A stretch of 61,747 nucleotides of DNA. Source: Natrialba aegyptia DSM 13077 (GTDB taxonomy: Archaea > Halobacteriota > Halobacteria > Halobacteriales > Natrialbaceae). Where the stretch lies: contig NZ_AOIP01000019.1 of NCBI RefSeq assembly GCF_000337535.1, positions 1-61,747 on the forward strand. The letters run 5' to 3'. Positions 1 to 8,931 of this stretch are shown here, piece after piece. Within the stretch, counting starts at the first letter, position 1, and each line of letters starts with the position of its first letter. The position numbers and the translations under genes were made by a program. Under the pieces are notes generated by a model, which ran no database searches, had not been told where the DNA came from, and saw nothing but the letters and a program-made list of their open reading frames with translations.

Positions 1-187
1 GAAAACTATTGCGAAAACCAGGGAGAAAAGCCCTCAAACACGCTATCAAAGCTACGCTGTGAAATCAACAAAGTGCTACACAAGAGCGAACTCCATATTG
101 CGATATAGAATTCGGGTACAGTCGATCCTGCTCGCAACCGAGTGTTTAAGCTTCTATCGACAGTACACGTGTGCATCCCCGGTCCTC

Positions 188-949
188 ATGACAGCGCCGA
201 TTCCCTTCACGATCGACTTTCACGTTCACTCGGACGACTCCTACGACGGCCACGAGCCGGTCGAACTCATTCTCGAACACGCTGCCGACATCGATCTCGA
301 CGGCGTCGTTATTACCGACCACGACGAGATCGGCGAATCGCGCCGCGCCGCTGCGCTTGCCCCCGAGTACGGGCTGCTCGGGATTCCAGGCGTCGAGGTG
401 TCGACGCGACACGGCCATCTGCTCGCAATCGGTGTCGACGAACGCCCCGACCCCGGCCAGCCGTTCATGGACACTGTCACCGCCGTTCGAGAACTCGGCG
501 GCATCGCGATTGTCCCACACCCGTTCCAGCGAAGTCGCCACGGTGTTCGCAAACACCGCATCCGGGATGCAGATGCGATCGAGACCTACAACTCGATGCT
601 CTTTACCGGCTACCGGAATCGCCGCGCGCGGACGTTCGCTCGCCGGCGTGAATATCCCGAAATCGGCGCGAGTGACGCACACTACCTGCCAAACGTCGGG
701 AAGGCGTACACTGAGGTACGCGTGACGCCCGAGACGGACAACGGAACGCCGACGAAGGCCGATATTGACGGTGATGACCTCGTCCAGGCCATTCTCGAGG
801 GCCGGACGCAGATTCGAGGGAAGCGAACGCCGATCCACAAGAGTTCGGTGCAGTACGCCAAGGGAGCGGTTCGGAAGTCGGCGTTCGTACTGACCTCGCA
901 CGCGCCGCTCGTGCCGACGGTTCCGGCGTCGATGGAGCGGTCAGGATAG
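188..949 (+). CDS. PHP-domain metal-dependent phosphoesterase
   Basis: This encodes a 253-residue PHP-domain protein, a family of metal-dependent phosphoesterases related to the polymerase and histidinol phosphatase PHP domains. The first metal motif FHVHSDDSYDG lies near residue 10, followed by TDHDE, a PHP motif and GASDAH, which together make the usual multi-metal site. I place the start at the ATG at 188. The frame is open upstream to a GTG at 59, but the residues between look non-coding and the PHP fold begins right after the ATG. A TATA-like TTTAAGC lies at 145-151. The last 9 bases overlap the end of the convergent RecJ-like gene. The substrate cannot be predicted; a nucleotide or sugar phosphate is typical for the family. 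Confidence 0.85.
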   Translation: MTAPIPFTIDFHVHSDDSYDGHEPVELILEHAADIDLDGVVITDHDEIGESRRAAALAPEYGLLGIPGVEVSTRHGHLLAIGVDERPDPGQPFMDTVTAVRELGGIAIVPHPFQRSRHGVRKHRIRDADAIETYNSMLFTGYRNRRARTFARRREYPEIGASDAHYLPNVGKAYTEVRVTPETDNGTPTKADIDGDDLVQAILEGRTQIRGKRTPIHKSSVQYAKGAVRKSAFVLTSHAPLVPTVPASMERSG

Positions 950-2527
950 CTGGTCGCCGACGAGTTCGTCGGCGCGGTCGACGAACGCCCGTTCTTCGCC
1001 CTTCGGGACGGTTGCGCCGGCCGCCACGTTGTGGCCGCCGCCGTCGCCGCCGACGGCCCGTGCGGCCTGGCTCATGACGGCCGAGAGGTCGAGTCCCTGG
1101 CGGGTCAGGCTGTGCGTGGCGCGGGCCGAGACTTTGACGTCCTGGGTTTGCTCGTGCTTTTCCGAATCGTTCTTATCTGGCGCATCCGAGCCTGCCTCGT
1201 CGCGTTTGTCGGCGAAGGCGATGATCGGCTTGGAGCGGCTGATGCCCGCGTTGCCCATCGCCATCCCGGCGACGATGCCGACGATGGTCTCCCGGATGCG
1301 GTCCTCCGCGTGGAACCACTGGACGTGCTCCGCGTGGGTGACGCCCTCCTCGGTGACGAGTTCGATGCCGTTCGAGAGGTTTCGTCGGTGATCTCGTAGG
1401 AGGGTGCGGGCTCGATCCAGGGCCTCGTCACGGTCGCCGAGACAGACGCCGAGGCCGACGTCGGCGCGGTCGTAGCGCGCGGTCGCGTTGAGCAGCGTCG
1501 AGAACTCGCTGGCGTCGCGGAGTTCGGTGCCGACGGGTTCTTCGCTGAGGACGTAGGCCGTGCCGACGAGTTGGTCGATTTTCGAGGCGGGGACGCCGCG
1601 GGAGACGGCGCGTTTGACGAGGGCGCTGGCGACGGTTTGCTTTTCGTCGCCGGAGAGTTCCGCCCAGCGCCGCCAGTTGCCGTCGCTGGTGCTGGTGCTG
1701 GTGCTGGTGCTGGTACCGGTGTTGTCCCCGCCACCCGTCCGTTTCAACTCGAGATCGAGGTCATCGAGAAACGAAAGCGCACCGCGTTCGCTGCCCGAAA
1801 TCCCGGGGATGCGGACGTCGGTGGCGTACTCGAGGAGCTTCGGGAGCGGGCGGGTCTGTTTGCCGTAGAGTGCGAGATCCGTGCTGGTTTCGATGACGCC
1901 GGCCTCGACGCCCTCGGCGACGATTCGTTCGTTCGCGCCGTGGAGTTCGCCGCCCGAGGCTTGCATATCACCGACCGCGCCGACGACGGCGAGGGCTGCG
2001 AGGTCGCGGTTGTCGGCGCGGGCGGCGGATGCGCCGCCGTCTGTCGTCGTTGTCCGCTTTGCAGTCTCTCGACGCTGCACCTCTGAAACATCCGCGAGTG
2101 CCCGTGCGAGCACGTAACTCGCGCCTGCGCCGGAGAGTTCAGATGCGCCGTCGATGCCGAACAGGAGCGGGTTGAGGTGATAGTGCGTTTCGCTGTCGGC
2201 CGGCTGGTGGTGGTCCGCGATGATAGGCGTGAACGCGCCCTCGTCCTCGTGGACGGTGATTTCGTCGAGCTGCCCGCTCCCGAAGTCCGTAAAGAGGACG
2301 GTGTCGTACTCGGTCGCCGCGATTGCGGCAATCGCGTCCGCGTCGAGTTGTTTCTCGAAGACGGTTTCGAAGGGAATACCCGCGCGCTCGAGCGCCTGCG
2401 AGGCAATCGCGGCGCTCGTCAGTCCGTCGGCGTCGATGTGGGAGGCAAGCAGGACGCAGTCGGCGTCGGCGAGTCGCCGTGCGCACGCAGTCGCGCGTTC
2501 CTCGAGTTCGGGGATCGGGCCAGCCAT
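941..2527 (-). CDS. RecJ-like DHH-family single-strand exonuclease
   Basis: This 528-residue DHH/DHHA1 protein resembles archaeal RecJ-like exonucleases (the GAN/RecJ group that works with GINS and the replisome). The metal-binding motifs SHIDADG (29-35), DFGSGQ (81-86) and ADHHQP (104-109) belong to the DHH domain. The C-terminal DHHA1 signature GGGHNVAAGA is at 496-505. The haloarchaeal-type linker at about 266-283 is a Thr-Ser repeat encoded by five tandem copies of a hexanucleotide (1685-1714). A TATA-like element (ACGTTTATC on the minus strand, 2553-2561) sits about 26-34 bases before the ATG, so the mRNA is probably leaderless. The gene is transcribed away from the heme operon. Exonuclease polarity cannot be told from sequence. 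Confidence 0.85.
   Translation of the reverse strand: MAGPIPELEERATACARRLADADCVLLASHIDADGLTSAAIASQALERAGIPFETVFEKQLDADAIAAIAATEYDTVLFTDFGSGQLDEITVHEDEGAFTPIIADHHQPADSETHYHLNPLLFGIDGASELSGAGASYVLARALADVSEVQRRETAKRTTTTDGGASAARADNRDLAALAVVGAVGDMQASGGELHGANERIVAEGVEAGVIETSTDLALYGKQTRPLPKLLEYATDVRIPGISGSERGALSFLDDLDLELKRTGGGDNTGTSTSTSTSTSDGNWRRWAELSGDEKQTVASALVKRAVSRGVPASKIDQLVGTAYVLSEEPVGTELRDASEFSTLLNATARYDRADVGLGVCLGDRDEALDRARTLLRDHRRNLSNGIELVTEEGVTHAEHVQWFHAEDRIRETIVGIVAGMAMGNAGISRSKPIIAFADKRDEAGSDAPDKNDSEKHEQTQDVKVSARATHSLTRQGLDLSAVMSQAARAVGGDGGGHNVAAGATVPKGEERAFVDRADELVGDQLS
1685..1714. repeat. Hexanucleotide repeat (GCTGGT)x5 inside the RecJ-like gene
   Basis: Five perfect tandem copies of GCTGGT are read on the minus strand as a Thr-Ser repeat in a linker of the DHH nuclease. 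The unit is a multiple of three, so copy-number changes would lengthen the linker without breaking the frame. Confidence 0.9.
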
Positions 2528-2552
2528 CGGTCGAGTGTGGGTCGGCTTCGGG

Positions 2553-2561
2553 GATAAACGT
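2553..2561 (-). promoter_or_regulatory. TATA-like element of the RecJ-like gene
   Basis: The minus strand reads ACGTTTATC, about 26-34 bases upstream of the ATG at 2527, which fits an archaeal TATA box for a leaderless transcript. Confidence 0.5.
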
Positions 2562-2618
2562 GCGGTCCTCGGCTCGCAGCGGATGTCCGTATTCGTGTGC
2601 GTGTGCGCGTCCGATCGA

Positions 2619-3389
2619 TCAGCGATTCCGTCCGGTCACGGCGTCGACCGTCTCGCGGGCCAGCGTCTCGAAGGTTGCCTCGCTCGCGACGAGATCGACG
2701 TCGAGTTCGTATTCGGCCGCTGTCGCGGCGGTCGGTTCGCCGATGACGCCGACGACGGCTTCGTCGAGTCCCGCGAGTGCCTCCTCGCGAACGCCCCGTT
2801 CCGCGGCGGCCTCGAGGAAGTGCGCGACGGTCAGCGACGAGGTGAAACAGGCCCCATCGAGTTCACCCGCGGCGGCCGCGGCGGTCGACGCGCCGCTGCC
2901 CTCGGGGCGGACCAACCGGTAGAGGACGGTTTCGTGGCAGTACGCGCCCGCGTTCTCGAAGCCCTCGAGCAACACGTCGCTGCCGTGGTCGCTGCGAGCG
3001 ACCTCGACGCGCGCGCCGTCGATCTCCGCGGCGAGTTCGGCGACGAGACCGCTCGAGGTGAACTCGTCGGGGACGCGATCCACCGCGTAGCCTGCCTCGC
3101 GGAGCGCGTCGGCCGTCGCGGAACCGATCGCACAGACGGTCGCGTCGCCGGGGTCCCAGCCCGCGTCGGCGACGAGTTCGGCGCCGGTCTTGCTCGTGAG
3201 GACGGCGTAGTCGGCGTCGGTTCGCGGGACGGCGTCGGTCGGCTCGACGGCGAGCATCGGGTCCGGAAGCGGTCTGACGCCGAGGGATTCGAGGCGGTCG
3301 GCCGCCGCCGCGAGGCGTTCGTCGTCAGGGCGGAAGACGGCGACGGTCGGTGTCTGTGTCTCCGTTTCCAGCGGTGTGGCGTCGCTCAT
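2619..3389 (-). CDS. hemD: Uroporphyrinogen-III synthase
   Basis: This 256-residue protein is a HemD-type uroporphyrinogen-III synthase, which closes and inverts ring D of hydroxymethylbilane. The sequence is poorly conserved, as is normal for HemD. It starts with the typical TVAVFRPDDER segment, has the VLTSKTGAE block after the first repeat, and ends with a second Rossmann-like lobe. The main support is context: its ATG overlaps the stop of the upstream SUMT gene (ATGA, 3386-3389), and hemC lies directly before that, giving hemC-cobA-hemD in one transcript. Translational coupling is therefore likely. It acts in the cytoplasm between HemC and the methyltransferase. Confidence 0.88.
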   Translation of the reverse strand: MSDATPLETETQTPTVAVFRPDDERLAAAADRLESLGVRPLPDPMLAVEPTDAVPRTDADYAVLTSKTGAELVADAGWDPGDATVCAIGSATADALREAGYAVDRVPDEFTSSGLVAELAAEIDGARVEVARSDHGSDVLLEGFENAGAYCHETVLYRLVRPEGSGASTAAAAAGELDGACFTSSLTVAHFLEAAAERGVREEALAGLDEAVVGVIGEPTAATAAEYELDVDLVASEATFETLARETVDAVTGRNR

Positions 3390-4219
3390 CGGTTTCCTCC
3401 AGTCTCCTCATCGGCCGTCTCCCCGTACTCGTTCCGGATGAACTCGACGACCGACTCGCGGGTGCCCGCAACGTCGCCGATCACGGTCACGGCCGGCGGC
3501 GAAATATCCTTCTCATCGCGCACGTCGACGATGGTTTCGAGCGTTCCCGTGGCCACTCGCTGTCCGGGCCAGGTGCCGCGTTCGACGAGCGCGACCGGCG
3601 TTTCGGGAGCCATGCCGGCCTCGAGCAGCGCGGTCGTATAATCGGGGAGCCGGCCGACGCCCATCAGGACGACGATGGTGCCGCCGGTCGCGGCCAGGGC
3701 GTCCCAGTCGACGGACGACTCGGCCTTCGTCGGGTCCTCGTGGCCGGTGACGAAGGAGACCGACGAGGCGTGATCGCGGTGGGTGACCGGGATTCCGGCG
3801 ACGGCGGGTGCCGCGATCGCGGACGTGACGGCGGGGACGACCTCGAACGGGATCTCGTGGGCCGCGAGGTACTCGGCTTCCTCGCCGCCGCGGCCGAAGA
3901 CGAACGAGTCGCCGCCCTTGAGCCGCACGACGGACTTGCCCTCGCGGGCGAGTTCGACCAGTCGCTCGTTGATCTCCGACTGGGGCGTGCGCTCGCCGCC
4001 GGCGCGCTTGCCGACGTCCTCGCGGCGGCCCTCGGGGAGCATTTCGATGATCTCCGGTCCCGGGAGCTTGTCGTGGAGGACGACGTCGGCCGATTCGAGG
4101 AGGCGCTTTGCCTTGACCGTGAGCAGGCCGGGGTCGCCGGGACCGCTGCCGACGAGGAAGACGGTACCGGGTTCGAGTTCGTGCTCGGCACCGGACTCGG
4201 ATTCGGCCGTGCGCCCCAT
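3386..4219 (-). CDS. cobA: Uroporphyrinogen-III C-methyltransferase (SUMT)
   Basis: This 277-residue SAM-dependent tetrapyrrole methylase makes precorrin-2 from uroporphyrinogen III, the branch-point step to siroheme, cobalamin and (in archaea) heme. The family motifs are clear: VGSGPGDPGLLTVKA near residue 23 and the SAM-binding GGDSFVFGRGGEE at 102-114. The length fits a stand-alone SUMT without the CysG dehydrogenase/chelatase domain. The ATG follows the hemC stop with no gap (TAA then ATG), and its own stop overlaps the hemD start by four bases, so the three genes form a tight operon. Its position between hemC and hemD fits the siroheme-dependent heme pathway known in archaea. Confidence 0.93.
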   Translation of the reverse strand: MGRTAESESGAEHELEPGTVFLVGSGPGDPGLLTVKAKRLLESADVVLHDKLPGPEIIEMLPEGRREDVGKRAGGERTPQSEINERLVELAREGKSVVRLKGGDSFVFGRGGEEAEYLAAHEIPFEVVPAVTSAIAAPAVAGIPVTHRDHASSVSFVTGHEDPTKAESSVDWDALAATGGTIVVLMGVGRLPDYTTALLEAGMAPETPVALVERGTWPGQRVATGTLETIVDVRDEKDISPPAVTVIGDVAGTRESVVEFIRNEYGETADEETGGNR

Positions 4220-5356
4220 TTACTTCCCCTCCGGCTGGTCCTCCTGACTCGGCTCGGCGTCTCCGTCGGCGTCCTCGCGCGCCGTGTCGATCAACGCCGC
4301 AGCGCCCTGGTCCGCGAGGTCGGCGGCGAACTCGCGGGCCGCTTCGGCGTGGGTTTCGATCGGCAGGTCGCGGGTCGCCGTCACCGACTCCTCGCCGTCG
4401 CGGTCGAAGACGCTCACGCTCGTGTGGACGAACTCGCCCTGGACGATCGCGTAGATACCGATCGGGGCGATACAGCCGCCGCCGAGTTCGGCGAGGATGG
4501 TTCGCTCGACGGTCGTCTCGACGCGGCTGCGCGGGTGGTCGATCGCGGTCTGGATCTCGCGTGCGGTTTCACCGTCGGTCGCGGTGACGGCGAGTGCGCC
4601 CTGTCCCGGGGCGGGGACGAACGTCGTTGTCGGGAGTTCCTGGGCGTCGACGTAGTGGGTGAGGCCGCTGCGTTCGAGGCCGGCCTGTGCGAGGACGATG
4701 GCGTCGTACTCGGTGTCGACCTCGCGGCTGAGGGCCTGTTTTTCGAGTTCGGAGAGGTCGTCGAACCAGTCGTCGACGGACCGCTCGAACGCGGGTTCGA
4801 AGTCCTCGTCGCCGGTATTCGCTTTCCGTTCTTTGTCGGCCTCGCTGCGTTCCTGGTGTTCGGCCTGCAGCGCAGGCGCGAGGAGTTTCTCGAGGCGGGT
4901 GTCGACGTTGCCCCGGAGCGGTTCGACGGTGAGGTCGGGCCGTTCGGACAGGAGTTGTGCGCGCCGGCGGAGACTCGAGGTGCCGACGGTTGCACCGTCC
5001 GGCAGTTCCGCGAGAGAAGTGCCGTCGGGCGTGACGAGGAGGTCGCCCGGGCGGCCCCGTTCGGGGATGGCGGCGGTGACGAGTTCGTCGGGCTGTTCGG
5101 TCGGCATGTCCTTCATCGAGTGGATCGCGCCGTCGAGGTCGCCGTCGAGGACCCGTTCGTCGAGTTCGCGGACGAAGGCACCGGTCTTGCCGAGGCGGTG
5201 AATGAGTTCGTCTCGGATCTGGTCGCCGGTCGTTTCGACGGTCACGAGTTCGACCTCGTACCGGCGGTTCTCGAGGGCTTCTTTCACGAGTGCGGCCTGC
5301 CGCCGGGCGAGGGCCGATCCCCGTGTCGCCAGTCGCAACGTCCCACGCGTTCTCAT
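4220..5356 (-). CDS. hemC: Porphobilinogen deaminase (hydroxymethylbilane synthase)
   Basis: HemC polymerises four porphobilinogens into hydroxymethylbilane. The 378-residue protein contains RLATRGSALA at the N terminus, HSMKDMPTE (catalytic Asp83), GTSSLRRRAQL and the cofactor-binding LGGGCIAPIG motif with Cys295, which carries the dipyrromethane cofactor. It is longer than bacterial HemC (about 310 residues) because of a charged insertion at about 160-216, between the NVDTRL and YDAIVLA blocks. The frame is open far upstream (to 6067), but the ATG at 5356 starts directly before the conserved N terminus. A TATA-like CTTTTCATA (minus strand, 5380-5388) lies 24-32 bases ahead. It is the first gene of hemC-cobA-hemD. 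Confidence 0.95.
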   Translation of the reverse strand: MRTRGTLRLATRGSALARRQAALVKEALENRRYEVELVTVETTGDQIRDELIHRLGKTGAFVRELDERVLDGDLDGAIHSMKDMPTEQPDELVTAAIPERGRPGDLLVTPDGTSLAELPDGATVGTSSLRRRAQLLSERPDLTVEPLRGNVDTRLEKLLAPALQAEHQERSEADKERKANTGDEDFEPAFERSVDDWFDDLSELEKQALSREVDTEYDAIVLAQAGLERSGLTHYVDAQELPTTTFVPAPGQGALAVTATDGETAREIQTAIDHPRSRVETTVERTILAELGGGCIAPIGIYAIVQGEFVHTSVSVFDRDGEESVTATRDLPIETHAEAAREFAADLADQGAAALIDTAREDADGDAEPSQEDQPEGK

Positions 5357-5379
5357 AGGGAGTAGTCCTCGCCTGAGGT

Positions 5380-5388
5380 ATGAAAAGC
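5380..5388 (-). promoter_or_regulatory. TATA-like element of the hemC-cobA-hemD operon
   Basis: The minus-strand sequence GCGCTTTTCATACC contains an AT-rich box 24-32 bases before the hemC ATG. It supports both the chosen start and leaderless transcription. Confidence 0.5.
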
Positions 5389-5541
5389 GCACGCTTGTCC
5401 GGCGCTGGCTACACTGTCCGGTTCCGTGGCCGCCGTCGGGACTGGTCGAATCGTCACGAAGCTCGCGGGAAGTCGCGGAAGCCGGCCGCAACGGCCGATA
5501 ACGGGTGAACTGACCGGGTTCGAATAACATGTTCGGGGCGG

Positions 5542-5550
5542 TACTTATCA
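5542..5550 (+). promoter_or_regulatory. TATA-like element of the globin gene
   Basis: TACTTATCA lies 26-34 bases before the ATG at 5576. It is divergent from the hemC promoter across about 220 bases. Confidence 0.5.
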
Positions 5551-5575
5551 TCAACCGGCGATAATATCGATCCAG

Positions 5576-5938
5576 ATGACAGAGACGCTCTATACGCGCC
5601 TCGGTGGCGAGGACGCGCTGACCGCAGTCGTCGACCGGTTTTACGATCGCGTCATCGCCGACGAGCGCCTCGCCCCCTTCTTCGAGGACGTCGACATGCA
5701 ACAACAGCGCGCCCATCAAGCGCAGTTCCTCAGCGCGGTCACGGGCGGCCCGGTCGAGTACACGGGCGCGGATATGGAGTCCGTGCACGCCGATCTCGAC
5801 ATCGGTCGCGCCGACTTCGACGCCATCGCGACGCATCTGGACGACACGCTGGCCGAGTTCGATGTCGACGAAGCCGACCGGGAGGCCGTCCTCGCGGAGT
5901 TCGGCAGTTACGAGGATGCGATCGTCACGGCCGATTGA
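5576..5938 (+). CDS. Truncated (2-on-2) hemoglobin, group I type
   Basis: The 120-residue protein has the length and layout of a group I truncated hemoglobin. It starts with LYTRLGGEDAL, has Phe-Tyr at 22-23 in helix B (Tyr23 is the likely B10 ligand-stabilising residue), the LAPFFEDVDM segment, and MESVHADLDI, where His71 is the predicted proximal heme ligand (F8). Such globins bind O2, NO or CO and are often linked to NO detoxification. The gene is divergent from hemC-cobA-hemD and near hemL and hemB, so it sits within the heme-synthesis region. That could allow co-regulation with heme supply, which is inference. Confidence 0.92.
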   Translation: MTETLYTRLGGEDALTAVVDRFYDRVIADERLAPFFEDVDMQQQRAHQAQFLSAVTGGPVEYTGADMESVHADLDIGRADFDAIATHLDDTLAEFDVDEADREAVLAEFGSYEDAIVTAD

Positions 5939-5980
5939 ACCGCCTTCGCGCCCTGGCCGATTGCTCTGGCGGGGTGGTGG

Positions 5981-6013
5981 GTGTGGGTGTGGATGTGGAT
6001 GTGGATGTGGATG
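5981..6013. repeat. Intergenic hexanucleotide repeat (RTGTGG)n
   Basis: Five near-identical hexamers (GTGTGG twice, ATGTGG three times) plus a partial copy fill the gap between the convergent globin and membrane-protein genes. The repeat is non-coding here and resembles the in-gene period-6 repeats elsewhere in the window. Confidence 0.85.
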
Positions 6014-6020
6014 CGCCTTC

Positions 6021-6692
6021 TCACTCGCCCACCACCGCTCGGCGCTTGTACAGATAGTACCCCGCAAGAAGCGGTTGCAGCGGCGCGACGGGGAGACTCA
6101 GAAACGCGAGCCCCAGGTAGATCCCGGGATTCGGCCGCCACGAGTTCGGCTGCGTGCAGACGTACGCCGCATCCCGGTGGATCGCGACCGGGAACGAACC
6201 GACGACGACCGTGCTCGCCAGCCCGATTGCAGCCGTGATCAGCCCCGGGATCGCGAGAACGTACGCGATGGCTGCGACGGCGGCTCCGAGGAGTGTCGCC
6301 ACCAGCGAGCCCAGAACGAGGAGCCACCAGCCGGACCACCCCGGCGGCGTCCCGAAGTATCTGTGTCGCCGGGCCAGATAGACCACGCCCGCGACGGGGG
6401 CCCAGACGAGCGCGAAAAGCCCGTTGAGCCAGGGCCGGGGCCGCCAGTTGCCGCTCGCTTTCGGCCGCCGCCGAACGCGGCTCGCATCGCAGACGATCGC
6501 GACCGTGATCCCGATCGTGAGGACCGTATAGCCGGCGGTTCCGAGCAGGAACAGCACCTGATCGAGGCCGGGAACGCCGACTTCGAGGTCCTGTAGAACG
6601 CCGACGATGCCGACCCCGGCGACGGGGGGAACGAGATACAGGAGGTGCTCCAGGATGCGCGCCCAGTCGCGGTCGGCTCGGGTCGTCGACAC
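6021..6692 (-). CDS. Multi-spanning membrane protein of unknown function
   Basis: This 223-residue protein starts at a GTG. It has about five to six hydrophobic segments, at roughly 17-33, 44-66, 92-108, 123-165 and 190-212, separated by short Arg-rich loops. I recognise no catalytic motif and no family with certainty. Base composition and codon use match the neighbours, and the lengths of the hydrophobic segments argue for a real gene. It lies downstream of hemL on the same strand, is separated from it by about 60 bases, and converges on the globin gene. Confidence 0.7.
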   Translation of the reverse strand: MSTTRADRDWARILEHLLYLVPPVAGVGIVGVLQDLEVGVPGLDQVLFLLGTAGYTVLTIGITVAIVCDASRVRRRPKASGNWRPRPWLNGLFALVWAPVAGVVYLARRHRYFGTPPGWSGWWLLVLGSLVATLLGAAVAAIAYVLAIPGLITAAIGLASTVVVGSFPVAIHRDAAYVCTQPNSWRPNPGIYLGLAFLSLPVAPLQPLLAGYYLYKRRAVVGE

Positions 6693-6752
6693 CTGCGATA
6701 TCGAACCACGCCCCGCCCCATAACAGTTCGTCGTCGCGTCGCTGCGATCGAC

Positions 6753-8099
6753 TTACAGCGCTTCCTTATACGCTTCGAGGGTGTCCTCGACGTCCGCTTC
6801 GATGTGCCCGTAGCTGACGAACTGACACTCGAACTGGTTCTGCGAGAGGAACACGCCCTGCTCTTTCATCTGCCCCCAGAAGATGCGCCGCCAGCGGTCG
6901 GTTTCGGCGGCTTTCACGTCGCCCGCGTTCTTCGGACTGAACTCGTAGCGCGGGCAGTCGGGGTCCTGTCGGGAGCCGGCCGGACACTGGCCGTCGAGTT
7001 CGTCTCGCCCCGGCCCTTCGCGGGTGAAGATAACCTTAAACATGCTGTCCGTGCCGGTGACGGTATAACTCGGGGCCTGATCGGCGACGATGTCGGTGAG
7101 GCCGCTGCGAAGCTGTTCGCCCAGGTCGTTGACGTGCGCGTACACGTCGTTCTCGGCGGCGAACTGCAGCGTTTCGAGGCCGGCGGCCATCGTCACCGGG
7201 TGGCCGGAGAAGGTGCCGGCCTGGAAGACGTCGCCGGCGGGCGTGAAGTGCTCGATAATCTCGGCGCGGCCGCCGATCGCGCCGACCGGGAAGCCGCCGC
7301 CGATGATCTTCCCGAAGGTGGTGAGATCTGGCGTGACGCCGAACTTACTCTGGGCACAGCCGAGGCCGCCGACGCGGAAGCCGGTGATGACCTCGTCGAA
7401 GATGTGCAAGGCACCGTACTCGGTCGTGATCTCTCGGACGAACTCGTGGTAGCCGTCTTCGGGGTAGACGATGCCGTGGTTGCCGAGGATCGGCTCGGTG
7501 AGAACGGCTGCGATGTCCTCGCCGTGTTCCTCGAAGACCTCGCGCATTGCGTCCTCGTCGTTGAACGGCACCGGGAGGGTGTGCTCGGCGAAGGCCTGCG
7601 GGATTCCCGCCGAAGAGGGAGCGCGGTCGTCGGCGTCGCCCTCGACAAGCGTCGACTCCTGGGCCCCGTGGTAGCCGCCCTGCATGACGACGATCTTGTT
7701 CCGGCCCGTATAACCCCGCGCGAGTCGGACCGCGGAGGTCGTCGCCTCGGTTCCCGAGTTCACGAAGCGGATCTTTTCGACGCTCGGGACGTGGCGGACG
7801 ACGAACTCGGCGAGGTCGACTTCGATTTCGGTGGGCGTGCCGTACATCGGTCCTTCGCTGGCTTTCTGCTGGATGCCGGCCTGGACGGATTCGGGGAGGT
7901 TGTGGCCGAGCAGCAGCGGGCCGAGACCCATGACCCAGTCGATGTAGCGGTTGCCGTCGGCGTCGATGACGTGGCCGCGGTCGCCTTTCTGGACGAAGAA
8001 CGGATAGGGTTCGATCGCCGCACGAACGGCGGAGTTCACGCCGCCGGGCATCACGGAGAGCGCCCGGTCGTACAGCGCACGCGAGTTGTCGTCGGTCAT
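6753..8099 (-). CDS. hemL: Glutamate-1-semialdehyde 2,1-aminomutase
   Basis: HemL converts glutamate-1-semialdehyde to 5-aminolevulinate, the first committed tetrapyrrole precursor, using PLP/PMP. The 448-residue protein begins with the typical [21 protein letters not shown]. It has NSGTEA for phosphate contact, [10 protein letters not shown], and [15 protein letters not shown] with the PLP lysine at Lys264. A hydrophilic insertion at about 360-390 carries two cysteines (372 and 382) and is not in the bacterial enzyme. I chose the ATG at 8099, nine codons inside the longest frame, because the family N terminus starts there. The neighbouring hemC, hemD, cobA and hemB genes supply the following steps. 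Confidence 0.94.
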   Translation of the reverse strand: MTDDNSRALYDRALSVMPGGVNSAVRAAIEPYPFFVQKGDRGHVIDADGNRYIDWVMGLGPLLLGHNLPESVQAGIQQKASEGPMYGTPTEIEVDLAEFVVRHVPSVEKIRFVNSGTEATTSAVRLARGYTGRNKIVVMQGGYHGAQESTLVEGDADDRAPSSAGIPQAFAEHTLPVPFNDEDAMREVFEEHGEDIAAVLTEPILGNHGIVYPEDGYHEFVREITTEYGALHIFDEVITGFRVGGLGCAQSKFGVTPDLTTFGKIIGGGFPVGAIGGRAEIIEHFTPAGDVFQAGTFSGHPVTMAAGLETLQFAAENDVYAHVNDLGEQLRSGLTDIVADQAPSYTVTGTDSMFKVIFTREGPGRDELDGQCPAGSRQDPDCPRYEFSPKNAGDVKAAETDRWRRIFWGQMKEQGVFLSQNQFECQFVSYGHIEADVEDTLEAYKEAL

Positions 8100-8224
8100 G
8101 CGCGGGCCTAGGTAACGGAACGGCAAAGTAGTACCGAGGTTCGATCACGAAACGCGAGACGCCACGCCGTTGCTATCACGGTTAGACTGAACTGAGCCGT
8201 TCGGAGTTCGGCTCTAGCCGCAGT

Positions 8225-8812
8225 TCACCGTCCTTTTCGTTTCGACTGGCATCGACGAATCGTCTGCGTGACCCGTTTGTAGTTCGGGACGCCCTGTAAC
8301 TGAAGGTCGCCTCCCAGGCCGAATCCACTCGGGGAGACCGTGTGAGAGGCTGCGACTGTGGCGTACCCTCGACTGCGGCTGAACGTGGTCGTTTTTGTCT
8401 GGAGCCCGCTTACGTCTTCGACCCACGTTTCGGTCGTCGTCCTGGTCCACAGCCCGGAAACGACGATGATGCGGCGATCAGTGACGAGATACCGGTGACG
8501 ACTCCGCTGGTACCAGACGTATCCTGCGAGCAGAACACCCGGAATAACAGCCATCATTCCGACCGCAAACTCCACGAAGCTGAGAAGGAGACCCAGTCCT
8601 AGGAGCATGCTCGCTAGTGCGATGTATCCGGTCCATCCCCACCACGTCGGCCGTACATCAACGATAACTGTTTCATCGTTGAGAAGGAACGGCTCGCTCT
8701 CCGCCGACTCCGAACTGGTCTCAGAGTTCGACCGCTTCGATGATCCCGATTCGCCCTTCCCCGTCCCACTTTCGTTGTATCCCACCGTTGACCGGTTTCC
8801 GCGTTGACTCAT
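8225..8812 (-). CDS. PH-domain (bPH2/DUF304-type) membrane protein
   Basis: The 195-residue protein has a Ser/Glu-rich soluble N terminus (1-40), two hydrophobic helices (about 62-98) and a C-terminal bacterial-type PH domain. The RHRYLVTDRRIIVVSGLWTR segment near 107 is the hallmark of this family, followed by WVEDVSGLQTK and LGGDLQLQGVPN. Family members are membrane proteins of unknown role. The start at 8812 is set by the ATG directly before the acidic tail; the frame remains open upstream only because it runs antisense to amt. An AT-rich ACTTATCAC lies about 30 bases ahead on the minus strand. The gene follows amt on the same strand but has its own likely promoter. Confidence 0.8.
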   Translation of the reverse strand: MSQRGNRSTVGYNESGTGKGESGSSKRSNSETSSESAESEPFLLNDETVIVDVRPTWWGWTGYIALASMLLGLGLLLSFVEFAVGMMAVIPGVLLAGYVWYQRSRHRYLVTDRRIIVVSGLWTRTTTETWVEDVSGLQTKTTTFSRSRGYATVAASHTVSPSGFGLGGDLQLQGVPNYKRVTQTIRRCQSKRKGR

Positions 8813-8931
8813 CCAGCAGCTATCTTTGAGAGTGACGTGATAAGTGTGATCATCTTCAGATACAATCAGTTTAATAGATATGTATGATATGGTAGGAGTT
8901 GTCGTTGCTGTGGACGCAGACAACAGTCGGT

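Noticed and set aside
146..901. Long minus-strand frame opposite the PHP gene
   Set aside because: It is a shadow of the PHP coding sequence; the plus strand carries all catalytic motifs and typical codon use.
3350..5365. 671-codon plus-strand frame across the heme operon
   Set aside because: It is antisense to hemC, cobA and hemD, which are certain; its translation is rich in Arg, Gly and Val as expected for a shadow of GC-rich haloarchaeal genes.
5981..6013. Tandem hexamers considered as a CRISPR-like or structural RNA element
   Set aside because: There are no spacers and no dyad symmetry; it is a simple repeat like those inside genes.
6645..8111. 488-codon plus-strand frame opposite hemL
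   Set aside because: Shadow frame; hemL on the minus strand has every family motif.
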